A DNA stretch of 64,000 nucleotides, from NCBI RefSeq assembly GCF_001905825.1, contig NZ_LIVV01000001.1, positions 1,316,379-1,380,378 of the forward strand. Reading direction: 5' to 3'. Position 1 is the stretch's first letter, and each line of letters opens with the position of its first letter. Positions 52,836 through 62,097 of the stretch are shown here, piece after piece. Under the pieces are notes generated by a model. The model ran no database searches. It saw only the letters and a program-made list of their open reading frames with translations, and was not told the origin of the DNA. The stretch is from Streptomyces sp. CB02009. GTDB taxonomy: Bacteria > Actinomycetota > Actinomycetes > Streptomycetales > Streptomycetaceae. The position numbers and the translations under genes were made by a program.

Positions 52836-55388
52836 TTGCAGCCCAGACGTACCAGAGCCCTCGCCGGAGCGTTACGACGCTCCCCTCTGCTCATCGCCCT
52901 CGCCCTCGGCTCGCTCCTCGTCGGGTTCACCCCCTGGCTCGGAGTGGCGAGCGCCGGGCCCGACGGCCGCGCGCCCGCGGCCCGGCCGACACCCGGCCCC
53001 CTCGAACAGCAGTCGGCGAAGCAGTCGCCGCACCACGGCGTGGCGCCGGCCAATGCCATGGAGCCGATGGCTCCCCTGCTCGACCGCACGGGATGGACCG
53101 CCGTCGCGAGCGACGAGGAGACCGCCAAGGAGAACGGCCGCGCGGCCAACGTCCTCGACAACGACGCCGCCACCTTCTGGCACAGCAGGTGGTCGGGCAC
53201 GGCGGCCCCGATGCCGCACAGCATCACCGTCGACATGCACCGCACCACGGTGGTCTCTGCGCTCGTCTACCAACCCCGCGCCACCGGGGCCAACGGGCGC
53301 GTCGGCGAGTACAGCATCAGCGTGAGCACCGACGGCCGGGACTGGGGGAGTCCGGTCGCCACCGGAACCCTCGCGGACGACGGCAGCGCCAAGACCCTCG
53401 CGTTCGCCCCGCAGGGCGCCCGGTTCGTCCGGCTCACCGCCGTCACCGAAGCCGGTCGGCGCGGCCCGTGGACCTCCGCCGCCGAGCTCAACCTGCTCGG
53501 CGACCCCGGGACCCCGGCGGCCACGGTCGACCTGCCCAGGACCGGATGGACCGCCGTCGCGAGCGACGAGGAGACCGCCAAGGAGAACGGCCGCGCGGCC
53601 AACGTCCTCGACAACGACGCCGCCACCTTCTGGCACAGCAGGTGGTCGGGGACCGCGGCCCCGATGCCGCACAGCATCACCGTCGACATGCACCGCACCA
53701 GCGCTGTCTCCGCCCTGGTCTACCAGCCCCGCAAGGACGGCACCAACGGGCGCGCGGGCGCGTACACCGTCACCACCAGCACCGACGGCACCGCCTTCGG
53801 GGCATCGGTCGCCACGGGCACCTGGCGCGACGACGACACCGTCAAGACCGCCACCTTCACCCGCGCCGTGAACGCCCGCTACATACGCCTGACGGTCACC
53901 GGCGAGGCCGGGAAACGCGGACCCTGGACCTCGGCGGCCGAGATACGCCTGAGCGGACCGGCCAACCCCGCCGTCCACGGCTCCTGGGACCGGATCACGG
54001 GCTTCCCCCTGGTGCCGGTGGCCACCGCGGTCCTGCCAGGCGACAAGCTCCTCGCCTGGTCGGCGTACGCGCTCGACCGCTTCGGCGGCAACAGCGGCTA
54101 CACCCAGACCGCCATCCTGGACCTGAAGACCGGCAAGGTCACCCAACGCCGCATCGACAGCACCGGACACGACATGTTCTGCCCGGGCATAGCGATGCTC
54201 GCCGACGGCCGGGTCCTGGTCACCGGCGGCAGCAACGCGGACAAGGCGAGCATCTACGACCCCGCCACCGACTCCTGGTCGGCGACCGCCGCCATGAACA
54301 TCCCCCGCGGCTACCAGTCCATGACCCTGCTCTCCACCGGCGAGGCCTTCGTCCTCGGCGGATCGTGGAGCGGAGCCACGGGCGACAAGTCCGGCGAGGT
54401 CTGGTCCCCCGACACCGGCACCTGGCGCAGGCTCCCCGGCGTCCCGGCCGCGCCCGCGCTGACGACCGACCCCCGCGGCCCCTACCGCGCGGACAACCAC
54501 ATGTGGCTGTACGCGACTTCGGGCGGAAGGGTGCTCCAGGCGGGCCCCAGCAAGCAGATGAACTGGATCTCGACCGAGGGGAACGGCAGCATCACCTCCG
54601 CCGGCACCCGGGCCGACAGCCAGGACGCCATGACCGGCAACGCCGTCGCGTACGACATCGGCAAGCTGCTCACCCTGGGCGGCTCGCCCGCGTACGAGAA
54701 CACACCGGCCACCCGGCGCGCGTACACCGTGAGCGTCGACGGCGACCAGGTGCGGGCCGCGCGCACGGGCGACATGGGCCACGCCCGCGCCTTCGGCAAC
54801 AGCGTCGTCCTGCCCGACGGCAAGGTCGCCGTGTTCGGCGGGCAGTCCTACCCCGTGCCGTTCAGCGACGCCACGTCCGTCCTGACCCCCGAGCTGTGGG
54901 ACCCCGCGACGGGGACCTTCACCCCGCTCGCCAGCATGGCCGTCCCGCGCAACTACCACAGCGTGGCGAACCTGCTGCCCGACGGGCGGATCTTCTCCGG
55001 CGGCGGAGGCCTCTGCGGGGACTGCGCCACCAACCATTCCGACGGGGCCGTGTTCACACCGCCGTACCTGCTCGACGCGGACGGTTCGCCCAAGCCGCGC
55101 CCCGTCATCACCGGCGGCGTGCCGCCCCGAGCCGCGGTCGGCAGCTCGCTCACCGTCGCCACCGAAGGTCCGGTGGCCTCCTTCGTCCTGATGCGGGCCG
55201 CCGCCGCGACCCACTCCACGGACAACGACCAGCGGCGGGTCCCGCTGGCCTCCACCGCCGCGGGGACCGGCACGTACACGGTGTCCATCCCGGCGGACAG
55301 GGGCGTGGTCCTGCCGGGCACCTACATGCTCTTCGCGCTCGACGCGCACGGGGTGCCGAGCATCGCCCGCTTCCTCACCCTCTCCTGA
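52836..55388 (+). CDS. Galactose-oxidase-family copper radical oxidase with two F5/8-type domains
   Basis: 850 residues from TTG 52836, chosen for AGGAGG five bases upstream. Signal peptide RRTRALAGALRRSPLLIALALGSLLVGF. Two discoidin/F5/8 (CBM32-like) domains follow (about residues 80-225 and 230-380), then the seven-bladed Kelch domain and a C-terminal immunoglobulin-like domain. Copper and radical residues match galactose oxidase: Cys in HDMFCPG, Tyr in RGYQSM, Trp in SWSG, Tyr-His in PRNYHSVANL, and His in ATHSTDND. It should oxidise a primary alcohol of a sugar or glycan to an aldehyde with H2O2 release. It is not in a cslA/glxA arrangement. Confidence 0.88.
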   Translation: MQPRRTRALAGALRRSPLLIALALGSLLVGFTPWLGVASAGPDGRAPAARPTPGPLEQQSAKQSPHHGVAPANAMEPMAPLLDRTGWTAVASDEETAKENGRAANVLDNDAATFWHSRWSGTAAPMPHSITVDMHRTTVVSALVYQPRATGANGRVGEYSISVSTDGRDWGSPVATGTLADDGSAKTLAFAPQGARFVRLTAVTEAGRRGPWTSAAELNLLGDPGTPAATVDLPRTGWTAVASDEETAKENGRAANVLDNDAATFWHSRWSGTAAPMPHSITVDMHRTSAVSALVYQPRKDGTNGRAGAYTVTTSTDGTAFGASVATGTWRDDDTVKTATFTRAVNARYIRLTVTGEAGKRGPWTSAAEIRLSGPANPAVHGSWDRITGFPLVPVATAVLPGDKLLAWSAYALDRFGGNSGYTQTAILDLKTGKVTQRRIDSTGHDMFCPGIAMLADGRVLVTGGSNADKASIYDPATDSWSATAAMNIPRGYQSMTLLSTGEAFVLGGSWSGATGDKSGEVWSPDTGTWRRLPGVPAAPALTTDPRGPYRADNHMWLYATSGGRVLQAGPSKQMNWISTEGNGSITSAGTRADSQDAMTGNAVAYDIGKLLTLGGSPAYENTPATRRAYTVSVDGDQVRAARTGDMGHARAFGNSVVLPDGKVAVFGGQSYPVPFSDATSVLTPELWDPATGTFTPLASMAVPRNYHSVANLLPDGRIFSGGGGLCGDCATNHSDGAVFTPPYLLDADGSPKPRPVITGGVPPRAAVGSSLTVATEGPVASFVLMRAAAATHSTDNDQRRVPLASTAAGTGTYTVSIPADRGVVLPGTYMLFALDAHGVPSIARFLTLS
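53091..53247 (+). repeat. 157-bp direct repeat, copy 1 (in galactose-oxidase gene)
   Basis: Encodes GWTAVASDEETAKENG onwards through HSITVDMHRT of the first F5/8 domain. Almost identical to 53544-53700, with about three mismatches near 53198-53203. Confidence 0.85.
53544..53700 (+). repeat. 157-bp direct repeat, copy 2
   Basis: Second F5/8 domain copy. The near identity, including third codon positions, stops sharply at both ends, while the rest of the two domains has diverged. That points to recent gene conversion. Confidence 0.85.
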
Positions 55389-55404
55389 CGGTACGGATCC
55401 GGCG

Positions 55405-55452
55405 CCGGCCGCGCCCCCGCCTCCCGGCGCCGGGAGGCGGGGGCGCGGCCGG
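55405..55452. terminator. 48-bp perfect palindrome, terminator
   Basis: Each arm is 24 bp (CCGGCCGCGCCCCCGCCTCC then CGGC, and its exact reverse complement) with no spacer, 16 bases after the galactose-oxidase stop. Confidence 0.7.
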
Positions 55453-55672
55453 TGACGTGCTGGTGGGTGCGGCCGACGGAGGTTGAGAACGCCGCCGGCC
55501 GAAGCCCTTGCCGACCCCGTTGGTCAGATCCGGCCCCGGAACGTACTGCGTCGCCACCCGGGGCACTGCTCGTCCGGGATGCCGTGTCGCGGGACGCCAT
55601 CTGCTGCGCGGGGCTGCGGAGTCAGGCGCTACGGTGGGGGCCGGTACGGCCGGGCGCGAGGAGGGGACGGAG

Positions 55673-56158
55673 ATGCTGGAGCAGGCCCTGGTGGCGCTTG
55701 CCGGTATGGGCGGGGCCGCGGTGGTGCAGGCAGCGGGCACGGACGCGTGGACCGGGCTGCGGCAGGCGCTGGCCCAGTGGTTCGGGCGCGGTGACGAGCC
55801 GTCTTGGGGGGCCGCACTGGAGCGGCTGGACCGTACCGCCGCAGAGCTCGCGGTCGCGCGGGAGGACGGCGAGGCGACCGCGGAACGCGTGTGTGTCGGG
55901 CAGGACGCGGTGTGGCGGTCCCGCATCGAGGAACTGCTTCAAGGGCTGCGTGAGGACGAACGGGACGAGGCGGCGGAAGCGCTGCGCGGGCTGCTGCGAC
56001 GCCACGCTCCGGCCGACTCGCTGACGACGGGCACGGGCGGGATCGTGGCACAGGGCGACGTCCGGGTCCAGGCCGACCGGGGATCGGTCGCGGCCGGCGT
56101 CGTCAACGGGGACGTGAACCTCTCCGTCCCTCCGGCGCCGGATCCGACTCGGGGCTGA
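55673..56158 (+). CDS. Small partner protein of the NACHT gene
   Basis: 161 residues from ATG 55673 with GAGGAGGGG before it. N-terminus MLEQALVALAGMGGAAVVQAAGTDAWTGLRQALAQWFGRG is the short hydrophobic/amphipathic head often seen in front of actinobacterial NACHT and related genes. A helical middle follows (RSRIEELLQGLREDERDEAAEALRGLLRRH), and the C-terminus ends in a small beta repeat, GIVAQGDVRVQADRGSVAAGVVNGDVNLSVP. A closely similar repeat (HHGVTVRADRGSVAFHHAEQ) opens the next coding frame. Likely a regulatory or sensor partner of the NACHT ATPase. Confidence 0.75.
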   Translation: MLEQALVALAGMGGAAVVQAAGTDAWTGLRQALAQWFGRGDEPSWGAALERLDRTAAELAVAREDGEATAERVCVGQDAVWRSRIEELLQGLREDERDEAAEALRGLLRRHAPADSLTTGTGGIVAQGDVRVQADRGSVAAGVVNGDVNLSVPPAPDPTRG

Positions 56159-56376
56159 ACGGCCCGGCAACAGCTGACCCCAGCCCACCCCGCGTCGACG
56201 GGAACGGCGCCGACGGCGACTTTGGTGACGGCGGCTACCGTCTCGGCGGTGACGGCGACGCCCAGGGCGTCACCGACGGCCGTACCCGTTCCGGCGGTGA
56301 CGGCGACGACCCCGCCGACGAGGACGGCGAGACGTCTCCCCACCACGGCGTCACGGTCCGCGCCGACCGAGGCAGC

Positions 56377-59300
56377 GTGGCCTTCCACCACGCCGAGCAG
56401 GTCCACTTCCACGTCCCGCACGCGGACGGGGGCGGACCCGCCCTGGTCGTGCACGCGTACCGGACCGGCGAGACGATCTATCCGCCGCCGTCCCCGTCAC
56501 CTCGCAGGGCACGGACCAGGACCGCGTCGGCCATCCTCATGGCTGGGGTTCTCGCCGTCGGCCTCGCCGGGAACGGTGCGGTGCTGGGTTCGGAGACCAC
56601 GGACCGGTGGGCCGCCGTGGCGTTCCTCGTTCTGGGTACCGCGATCGGGGTCTTCGTCGGACGGTCACGCCTCCGGCGGCGGCCAGAGCAGCCTCTGTCG
56701 GAGCAGGAGCTGCGCCAGGCGGCCTCGTCGTTGGCGAGGACCCTCGCCGAGCAGTACGCACGGGACCGGGCCGCCGTCCGCATCGACGACCCCGGTCCGC
56801 TGCCGGTGCGCTGGGCGGCGGCTCCGAGCGGCATCGGCGACCACCCGGTGAACCTCGCGGGCGCAGGCGAGGCAGCGCCCCGGCTCGACGGCTCCTTCTC
56901 CGACATCGTCCGGACCTACGAAAGCCTGCCGCACGGTCGCCTCGTCATCCTGGGTGAGGCCGGTGCCGGCAAGTCGGTGCTGGTCCTCCACCTGGCCGCA
57001 GGGCTGTTGGCACGGCGGGAGACCGGCGATCCGGTGCCCGTCGTGTTCCCGGTCTCGTCATGGGACCCCGGAGAGGGGACGCCCCTGTGGTGGTGGGCGG
57101 CCGGATGGCTCGCCCAGACGCATGCCTGGGTCCTGGCGGACGACGGCCTCCCGGCCTCCGCGCGCTCCGTCGCACACGGCCTCATCACGTCCGGGCGCGT
57201 CCTGCCCGTCCTGGACGGCTTCGACGAACTCCCCGACGCCACCCGCTCCAAGGCGCTCGCCCAGCTGTGCAGAAGTCTGCTTCCGGCCGGGCGCTTCGTC
57301 CTCACCAGCCGTACCGCCGAGTTCACCGACGCGGTGAACGCCGGTGAACTCCGTATCCCCAAGACGGCGGCTGTCCAGCTCCAGCCGCTGGAACTGGACG
57401 AACTGCGCGCCTACCTGCCGCGCACCAGTCGGGAGCGGGATGACTCCACGACGAAGTGGGACCGCGTTCTGGAGCGGATGGCCGCCGTCGCCACGTTTCC
57501 GGCCGCTGATTCCGGCGCCCCGGACTCCGGCCCCCGAGATTCCGGCGCCCGGGACTCCAGCACCCATGGGTGCGGCGCCGCGGACGCCGACACCCGAGAT
57601 TCCGACACTCGAGATTCCGGCGCCCGCGGCTCCGGCGCCCCGGCCTCCCACGATTCCGTGGCACGGCGTCTGCGCGAGGTCCTGCGCACTCCGCTCATGG
57701 TCTCCCTGGCCCGCGCCGTGTACAGCGACACCACCGCGCGTCCCGACGATCTCCTGTCGCAGGGGGATCTCACGAGCCGGGAGGCGGTGGAACGGCATCT
57801 GCTGAGCGCGTTCGTCGATACCGCCTACCAGCCGGACCCGGCCGGGGTCCCGGGCCGGCACGACCGAGTGACGCCGGGACGCGCCCGCCGCTACCTGGCC
57901 CGTCTCGCCCGCGGCACCGGGCAGGACATCGCCTGGTGGCGCCTTGAGGAACAGGTGCCGTGGGCCTTCCGCGCCCTGCTGGTCTCCCTGCCCCTGGGAC
58001 TCCTTCTCGCGGCAGCGGTCGCCGTCACCGCCCTGCCCGCGCCGGGAGAACCGGACGTTCCCGGCGTCGGACTCCGCGCGGGCCTTCTCGCGCTCGTCGC
58101 GGCCCTGTGCGCCGGGGCGCTCGACTGGATCGGCGAGCACGGAAGCGTGGCCCGTCCCCCGCACCGGCTCCACTCGCCCCGCCGACAGGTGCTCCACTCC
58201 CTCCGTGAGCGGCCGGTGGGAGCCGTGCTCTCCGCGTCGGTCCCGGTGGCGGCGCTCGCCGTGTGGATCTGGGCCGTGGCGTCCGGCAACGGCGTCGCCG
58301 TCCTCTTCGCCTCCTTCCTGCTGGTGGCGCCGCTCACCGCGGTCTCGCGGACGCTCGCCGTCGTCCGCCGGCCCGCCGACCTGCAGGGAAGCGATCCCGT
58401 CACCCTGCTGCGCGAGGACCGCCGCGCCACGCTGGCCCTCGCCGCCCTCACCTCCCCGCACACGCGGAGCATGCTGTCCGCTCAGAAGGCGCTGCCCGTC
58501 CTGGTGATCGCCACCCTCCTGTTCTGGGGCCTGGGGCGCGGAGCGGACGCCGTCACCCCCTGGCGCTGGGCCGTCGTGTACGGCGCGGTGGCCGTGTGGT
58601 GGTTCCTCTGGAGCTGCGTCCTGTCCGCGTGGGGCCGCTTCACGCTGGCCCGCTGGTGGCTCGCCTCGACCGGACGCCTGCCCCTGCGGCTCACCGAGTT
58701 CCTCGCGGACGCGCACCGTCGCGGAGTGCTGCGGCAGACCGGCGGCCTCTACCGGTTCCGGCACATCGAACTGCAGCGCAGCCTGGCGGCCGGGCCGGAG
58801 CCCTGGAGCGCGCAAGTCCGGACGGGCCGGGTGCGGCGTCTGGGCGTCGGCGTGCTGTCGGCGGCGACGGGCGCGACCACCGTGGTCCTCCTGGTCGGCT
58901 CCGTCCTCTCGGCCCCCGGTGCGATGGGGCCGCTCCACACGCTCGCCACGGCCTGCGACCTGCTTCCGCTCTCGTCCGTGCGCCCCCTGATGGGGTATCC
59001 GGGCAGAGGCTTCGGCGGGCAGCCGCCCGTCGACATCTTCTCCGACGCGGGACGGTTCCTCGAGGACGGCTTCCGGCAGCCGAAGAAGGCCGACGACCGG
59101 CGCGCCCGAGCGCGCACCTCCTGCGTGACCACGGAGCAGTCCGCACTGCGACCCGAGACGCAGATCGTGCTGACCGTGGCCCTCGCCGCCGGAGCGGGGA
59201 TGACCGACAGTGCCGAGCGCGCGCAGTACGAGGTGGAGCATCCCGGGCTGTTGAACGCCCGGGTACGCAGTTCCGGCACCGACTGGTCCGTGGCCGCGGG

Positions 59301-60105
59301 GACGGAGTGGGCGTCGTCCCCCGATGCCCGGTCGCGGCGCGCCGACGAGGACATCCCCGTCGGCTGGGCCCGTGGTCGCATCGGGAACGCGCTGGTGGCC
59401 GTGGACGCGGCGCTGGAGTTCGGCACCGAGCGACAGGCCCGAGACACCGCGGAGACGCTCGTACGGCAGGTCCTCGACCGGATCCGCCGCACCCACGGCC
59501 TCCCGGGCGGGCCGGTGCCCCAGGGGCCGCCCCTCACGCGTGTCCCGGAGAGCGGTGTCTCCGCCGCATCGCGCTTCGGGATCTTCGACAGGAAGCGGAC
59601 GGGCCGGCTCGGCGGCGCCGTATGGGCGGACTCCGATCCCGCCCGTGTCGTGGCGCTCGACGAACTGGTGGGGCTGCGGGTACCGCGCGAAGCGCGGTGC
59701 TCCACCGGGGGCGAGGACGGGGGACAAGAGGCCGGTACGAGTGTCGTCACCGGCCGATGGCTCGCCTGCACGGTGAGCAGCGGCCCCGCTGCCGGCTTTC
59801 GCGCGGACCTTGTGTTCGCCGCCTGCGGCGCGTCCTGCTCGGCGGCCGAACAACGGGCCTTCACGGATCGGCGCCCGGGAAAGCCCCTGGCCGACTGGGA
59901 CCACCGCGGCACGGTCGCCCATGACCGTTCCCCCGGCTCCGGCTACCTCTACCGGACGCTCGCGGCGACCTCTCACCAGGGGAGGAGGAAAGCCGTGCCG
60001 CTCGAAGTCCTCCTCTGGCTGCGCGTCACTTCCTCACCCACGTACCCGGATCTCGCCGACAAGGTCCTCAACGACGTCTGGACGCAGACGGAGACCGGCC
60101 GGTGA
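56377..60105 (+). CDS. NACHT-domain NTPase with membrane segments (NLR-like); 5' start uncertain
   Basis: 1242 residues from GTG 56377. Two TM segments lie near residues 48-95. The NACHT ATPase follows with Walker A ILGEAGAGKSVLVLHLA (about residue 193), Walker B RVLPVLDGFDELPD (about 276) and sensor LTSRTAEF. A 45-residue Asp/Ser/Gly insert (about 375-425) is encoded by tandem repeats. Several more TM segments lie between 500 and 850, and then a large C-terminal domain, probably extracytoplasmic. Bacterial NACHT proteins are known antiphage NTPases. The coding frame with high GC3 continues upstream of 56377 without a stop to 55954, but has no ATG, GTG or TTG; a CTG at 56155 overlaps the stop of the small gene (CTGA). 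The true start, or a -1 frameshift fusing both genes, is unresolved. Confidence 0.85.
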   Translation: MAFHHAEQVHFHVPHADGGGPALVVHAYRTGETIYPPPSPSPRRARTRTASAILMAGVLAVGLAGNGAVLGSETTDRWAAVAFLVLGTAIGVFVGRSRLRRRPEQPLSEQELRQAASSLARTLAEQYARDRAAVRIDDPGPLPVRWAAAPSGIGDHPVNLAGAGEAAPRLDGSFSDIVRTYESLPHGRLVILGEAGAGKSVLVLHLAAGLLARRETGDPVPVVFPVSSWDPGEGTPLWWWAAGWLAQTHAWVLADDGLPASARSVAHGLITSGRVLPVLDGFDELPDATRSKALAQLCRSLLPAGRFVLTSRTAEFTDAVNAGELRIPKTAAVQLQPLELDELRAYLPRTSRERDDSTTKWDRVLERMAAVATFPAADSGAPDSGPRDSGARDSSTHGCGAADADTRDSDTRDSGARGSGAPASHDSVARRLREVLRTPLMVSLARAVYSDTTARPDDLLSQGDLTSREAVERHLLSAFVDTAYQPDPAGVPGRHDRVTPGRARRYLARLARGTGQDIAWWRLEEQVPWAFRALLVSLPLGLLLAAAVAVTALPAPGEPDVPGVGLRAGLLALVAALCAGALDWIGEHGSVARPPHRLHSPRRQVLHSLRERPVGAVLSASVPVAALAVWIWAVASGNGVAVLFASFLLVAPLTAVSRTLAVVRRPADLQGSDPVTLLREDRRATLALAALTSPHTRSMLSAQKALPVLVIATLLFWGLGRGADAVTPWRWAVVYGAVAVWWFLWSCVLSAWGRFTLARWWLASTGRLPLRLTEFLADAHRRGVLRQTGGLYRFRHIELQRSLAAGPEPWSAQVRTGRVRRLGVGVLSAATGATTVVLLVGSVLSAPGAMGPLHTLATACDLLPLSSVRPLMGYPGRGFGGQPPVDIFSDAGRFLEDGFRQPKKADDRRARARTSCVTTEQSALRPETQIVLTVALAAGAGMTDSAERAQYEVEHPGLLNARVRSSGTDWSVAAGTEWASSPDARSRRADEDIPVGWARGRIGNALVAVDAALEFGTERQARDTAETLVRQVLDRIRRTHGLPGGPVPQGPPLTRVPESGVSAASRFGIFDRKRTGRLGGAVWADSDPARVVALDELVGLRVPREARCSTGGEDGGQEAGTSVVTGRWLACTVSSGPAAGFRADLVFAACGASCSAAEQRAFTDRRPGKPLADWDHRGTVAHDRSPGSGYLYRTLAATSHQGRRKAVPLEVLLWLRVTSSPTYPDLADKVLNDVWTQTETGR
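57508..57655 (+). repeat. Degenerate 18-bp repeats inside the NACHT gene
   Basis: About seven units around GATTCCGGCGCCCGGGAC, encoding DSGAPDSGPRDSGARDS-like sequence in frame. Confidence 0.75.
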
Positions 60106-60150
60106 GGCGCGCGGGAAGGCCGTCCCTCTCTCGCGCGGTGGGACGGCGGC

Positions 60151-60177
60151 GGCCGGGTCGTGCCCGTCGACCCGGCC
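60151..60177. terminator. Terminator between convergent NACHT and PAP2 genes
   Basis: GGCCGGGTCG and CGACCCGGCC, a perfect 10-bp stem with a 7-nt loop. Confidence 0.6.
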
Positions 60178-60225
60178 GGTCCCGGTGCGCGTCACCGGGC
60201 GCGGCGTGAGCGTGGGCTCCTTCCG

Positions 60226-61080
60226 TCACCCGGACCGATGCGTTCCCGGTGGATCGCGCCGCTCGTCCGAGGGAACCGAAGCGTGGCGCAGGGACAGGGG
60301 CGGCTCCGGTGTGGTCGAGGAGATCTCGGGTTCGAGGCCCTGCGCGGGCGTCGTGCGTCGGCGCCCGGTGTCGAGCCGCCAGGCTTCGAAGACGAGGGTC
60401 GTCGCCGTGACCACCGTGAGGCCCAGCAGCCACCCTCCGACGACGTCGCTCACCCAGTGCACCCCCAGCGCGACCCGGGTGTACCCGACTCCCAGGACCG
60501 CCGTGACGGCGAGCGCCCAGGGGAGCGGGCGCCAGGCGCGGGGGACCAGGGGGAGCAGGACCAGCAGGAGGACCGCGCAGGAGGTGGTGGCGGTCATCGC
60601 GTGTCCGGAGGGGAAGGAGAAGCCGGGGGCGTGGGACACCGGATCCGGCAGGTGCGGGCGGGCGCGCTCGACCACGTGCTTCGTCAGCAGGCCGATCAGA
60701 CCACCGGCCACCGCCGTGACGGAGGCCCAGGCGGCGAGCCGCCACGCGCGGCGGGTCAGCAGCCACACCACCACGACGGCGACCAGCAGGCGCATCGCCA
60801 CCGGATCCCACACGTAGCCGGTGAGGAACTCCAGGAAGTCCACCCAGCCCGGGTGTTCGAGAGCGGTCTGGTGAAGTCGCTCCGCCGTGCCCCGGTCGAG
60901 CCGGTACAGCGGCGGCCAACGGGACTCGACGAGAACCAGCGCGAGCGCGAAGGGGACCGCCACCACCGCGGTGGCGATCGCCGCCAGGACGAGCCGCGTC
61001 CCGAAGGTCGCGTCGGCACTGCGATGCCGGAGGAGCAGGGCCCGCACGGGCCTTCGGACTCGCGTGGTGCGCTGTGCCAT
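60226..61080 (-). CDS. PAP2-family phosphatase, membrane
   Basis: About 284 residues (293 if the ATG at 61105-61107 is used). Phosphatase motifs: KHVVERARP, FSFPSGHAMTATTS, and YTRVALGVHWVSDVVGG (C1-C3). Five or six TM segments. It likely dephosphorylates lipid phosphates such as undecaprenyl pyrophosphate or phosphatidic acid. ATG 61080 has AAGGA but at long spacing; the longer start has no ribosome site. Third gene in a same-strand series with a YihY protein and a PAP2-DAGK fusion, all membrane-lipid functions. Confidence 0.87.
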   Translation of the reverse strand: MAQRTTRVRRPVRALLLRHRSADATFGTRLVLAAIATAVVAVPFALALVLVESRWPPLYRLDRGTAERLHQTALEHPGWVDFLEFLTGYVWDPVAMRLLVAVVVVWLLTRRAWRLAAWASVTAVAGGLIGLLTKHVVERARPHLPDPVSHAPGFSFPSGHAMTATTSCAVLLLVLLPLVPRAWRPLPWALAVTAVLGVGYTRVALGVHWVSDVVGGWLLGLTVVTATTLVFEAWRLDTGRRRTTPAQGLEPEISSTTPEPPLSLRHASVPSDERRDPPGTHRSG

Positions 61081-61143
61081 GGGAGAGCCGACTTCCTTAC
61101 GTGTCATGAGGGGAGAGCCGCAGCCGGCTCGTGGGGGAGGGGG

Positions 61144-62097
61144 TCAGACACCGGGGTCCCGGCCCACCGGCTCCTTCACGCCCGCTCGCGTGGCCTCCAG
61201 CTGCGCGGCGAACGCGAGGCCGAGGAAGAGGGCGAGGGAGGTCAGGTACGACCACAGGAGCAGGGAGACGATCGCGCTCAGGGGCCCGTAGACGGTGGTG
61301 AAGGAGCCGCTGGCGCCCACGTACAGGCTCAGCGCCCAGGTCGCCGTGATCCACAGGAACAGATGCACCACGGCACCGAAGGCGAGCCACGTGTACCCCG
61401 GTTGGGCACGGCGCGGCGAGAGGCGGAAGATCGCGCTGGTCGCCAGGACGGCCAGCAGGACCCCGATCGGCCACCGCAGGATCTCCCAGGCCCGGACGGT
61501 GCCCGGCCCGAGGTGGTAGACCTCGGCGAACGAGTGCGTGAGATCGCTGCCGAGGACCGTGACGACGAAACTGAGTCCCAGCGGGAACCCCGCGAGCACG
61601 GCCATCACCAGGCCGCGGGTGTACTTGCGGAGAAACGGACGGTCGCGTTCGTTCCCGTAGATGCGATTGGCGCCGCGCTCCACCTGGCACAGGCTGGTCG
61701 TCACGTTGACCAGGGAGAAGAGCAGCCCCAGCCAGAGGGCCGCCTGGCCGCCGTCGCCGGCGTGGCGACGGCTCTCGCGCAGGGCGTCGTCGACCATCTG
61801 CTGACTCGGACCGCTGGTGATCCGGCGTATCGTCAGCTCCGCGACCCGGCCGATGTCCTCCGTGTGCAGCACGCTCGACAGGCCGATGGCGGCGATGGCC
61901 AGCGGCACGATGGACAGCACGGTCTGCAGGGCCAGAGCGCGGGAGTGGCTGAAGCCGTCGGCATAGCGGAACCGTATGAAGGAGTCCCGGGCCAGCCGCC
62001 AGCCTCCGTAGCGGCGCAGCGCGGCCCATGCCTCGTCTCCGGACAGCTCCTCGCCCTGGACATCACGTCTCTGCGGAACACGCGTGGCGGTACCCAT
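61144..62097 (-). CDS. YihY/BrkB-family membrane protein
   Basis: 317 residues with about six TM segments. SFIRFRYADGFSHSRALALQTVLSIVPLAIAAIGL is the YihY/YhjD start; RNIYG-like motif is seen as ERGANRIYGNERDRPFLRKYTRGL; C-terminus LLLWSYLTSLALFLGLAFAAQLEATR. These proteins were once called RNase BN but are membrane transporters or factors of unsettled role; some are linked to lipid or LPS export. ATG overlaps the stop of the upstream fusion gene (TGATG), indicating translational coupling. Confidence 0.87.
   Translation of the reverse strand: MGTATRVPQRRDVQGEELSGDEAWAALRRYGGWRLARDSFIRFRYADGFSHSRALALQTVLSIVPLAIAAIGLSSVLHTEDIGRVAELTIRRITSGPSQQMVDDALRESRRHAGDGGQAALWLGLLFSLVNVTTSLCQVERGANRIYGNERDRPFLRKYTRGLVMAVLAGFPLGLSFVVTVLGSDLTHSFAEVYHLGPGTVRAWEILRWPIGVLLAVLATSAIFRLSPRRAQPGYTWLAFGAVVHLFLWITATWALSLYVGASGSFTTVYGPLSAIVSLLLWSYLTSLALFLGLAFAAQLEATRAGVKEPVGRDPGV

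Noticed and set aside
57058..59976. Long open frame antisense to the NACHT gene (over 900 codons)
   Set aside because: A GC-rich shadow frame rich in Arg/Gly/Pro with no domain motif; the sense strand has Walker motifs and the right codon bias.
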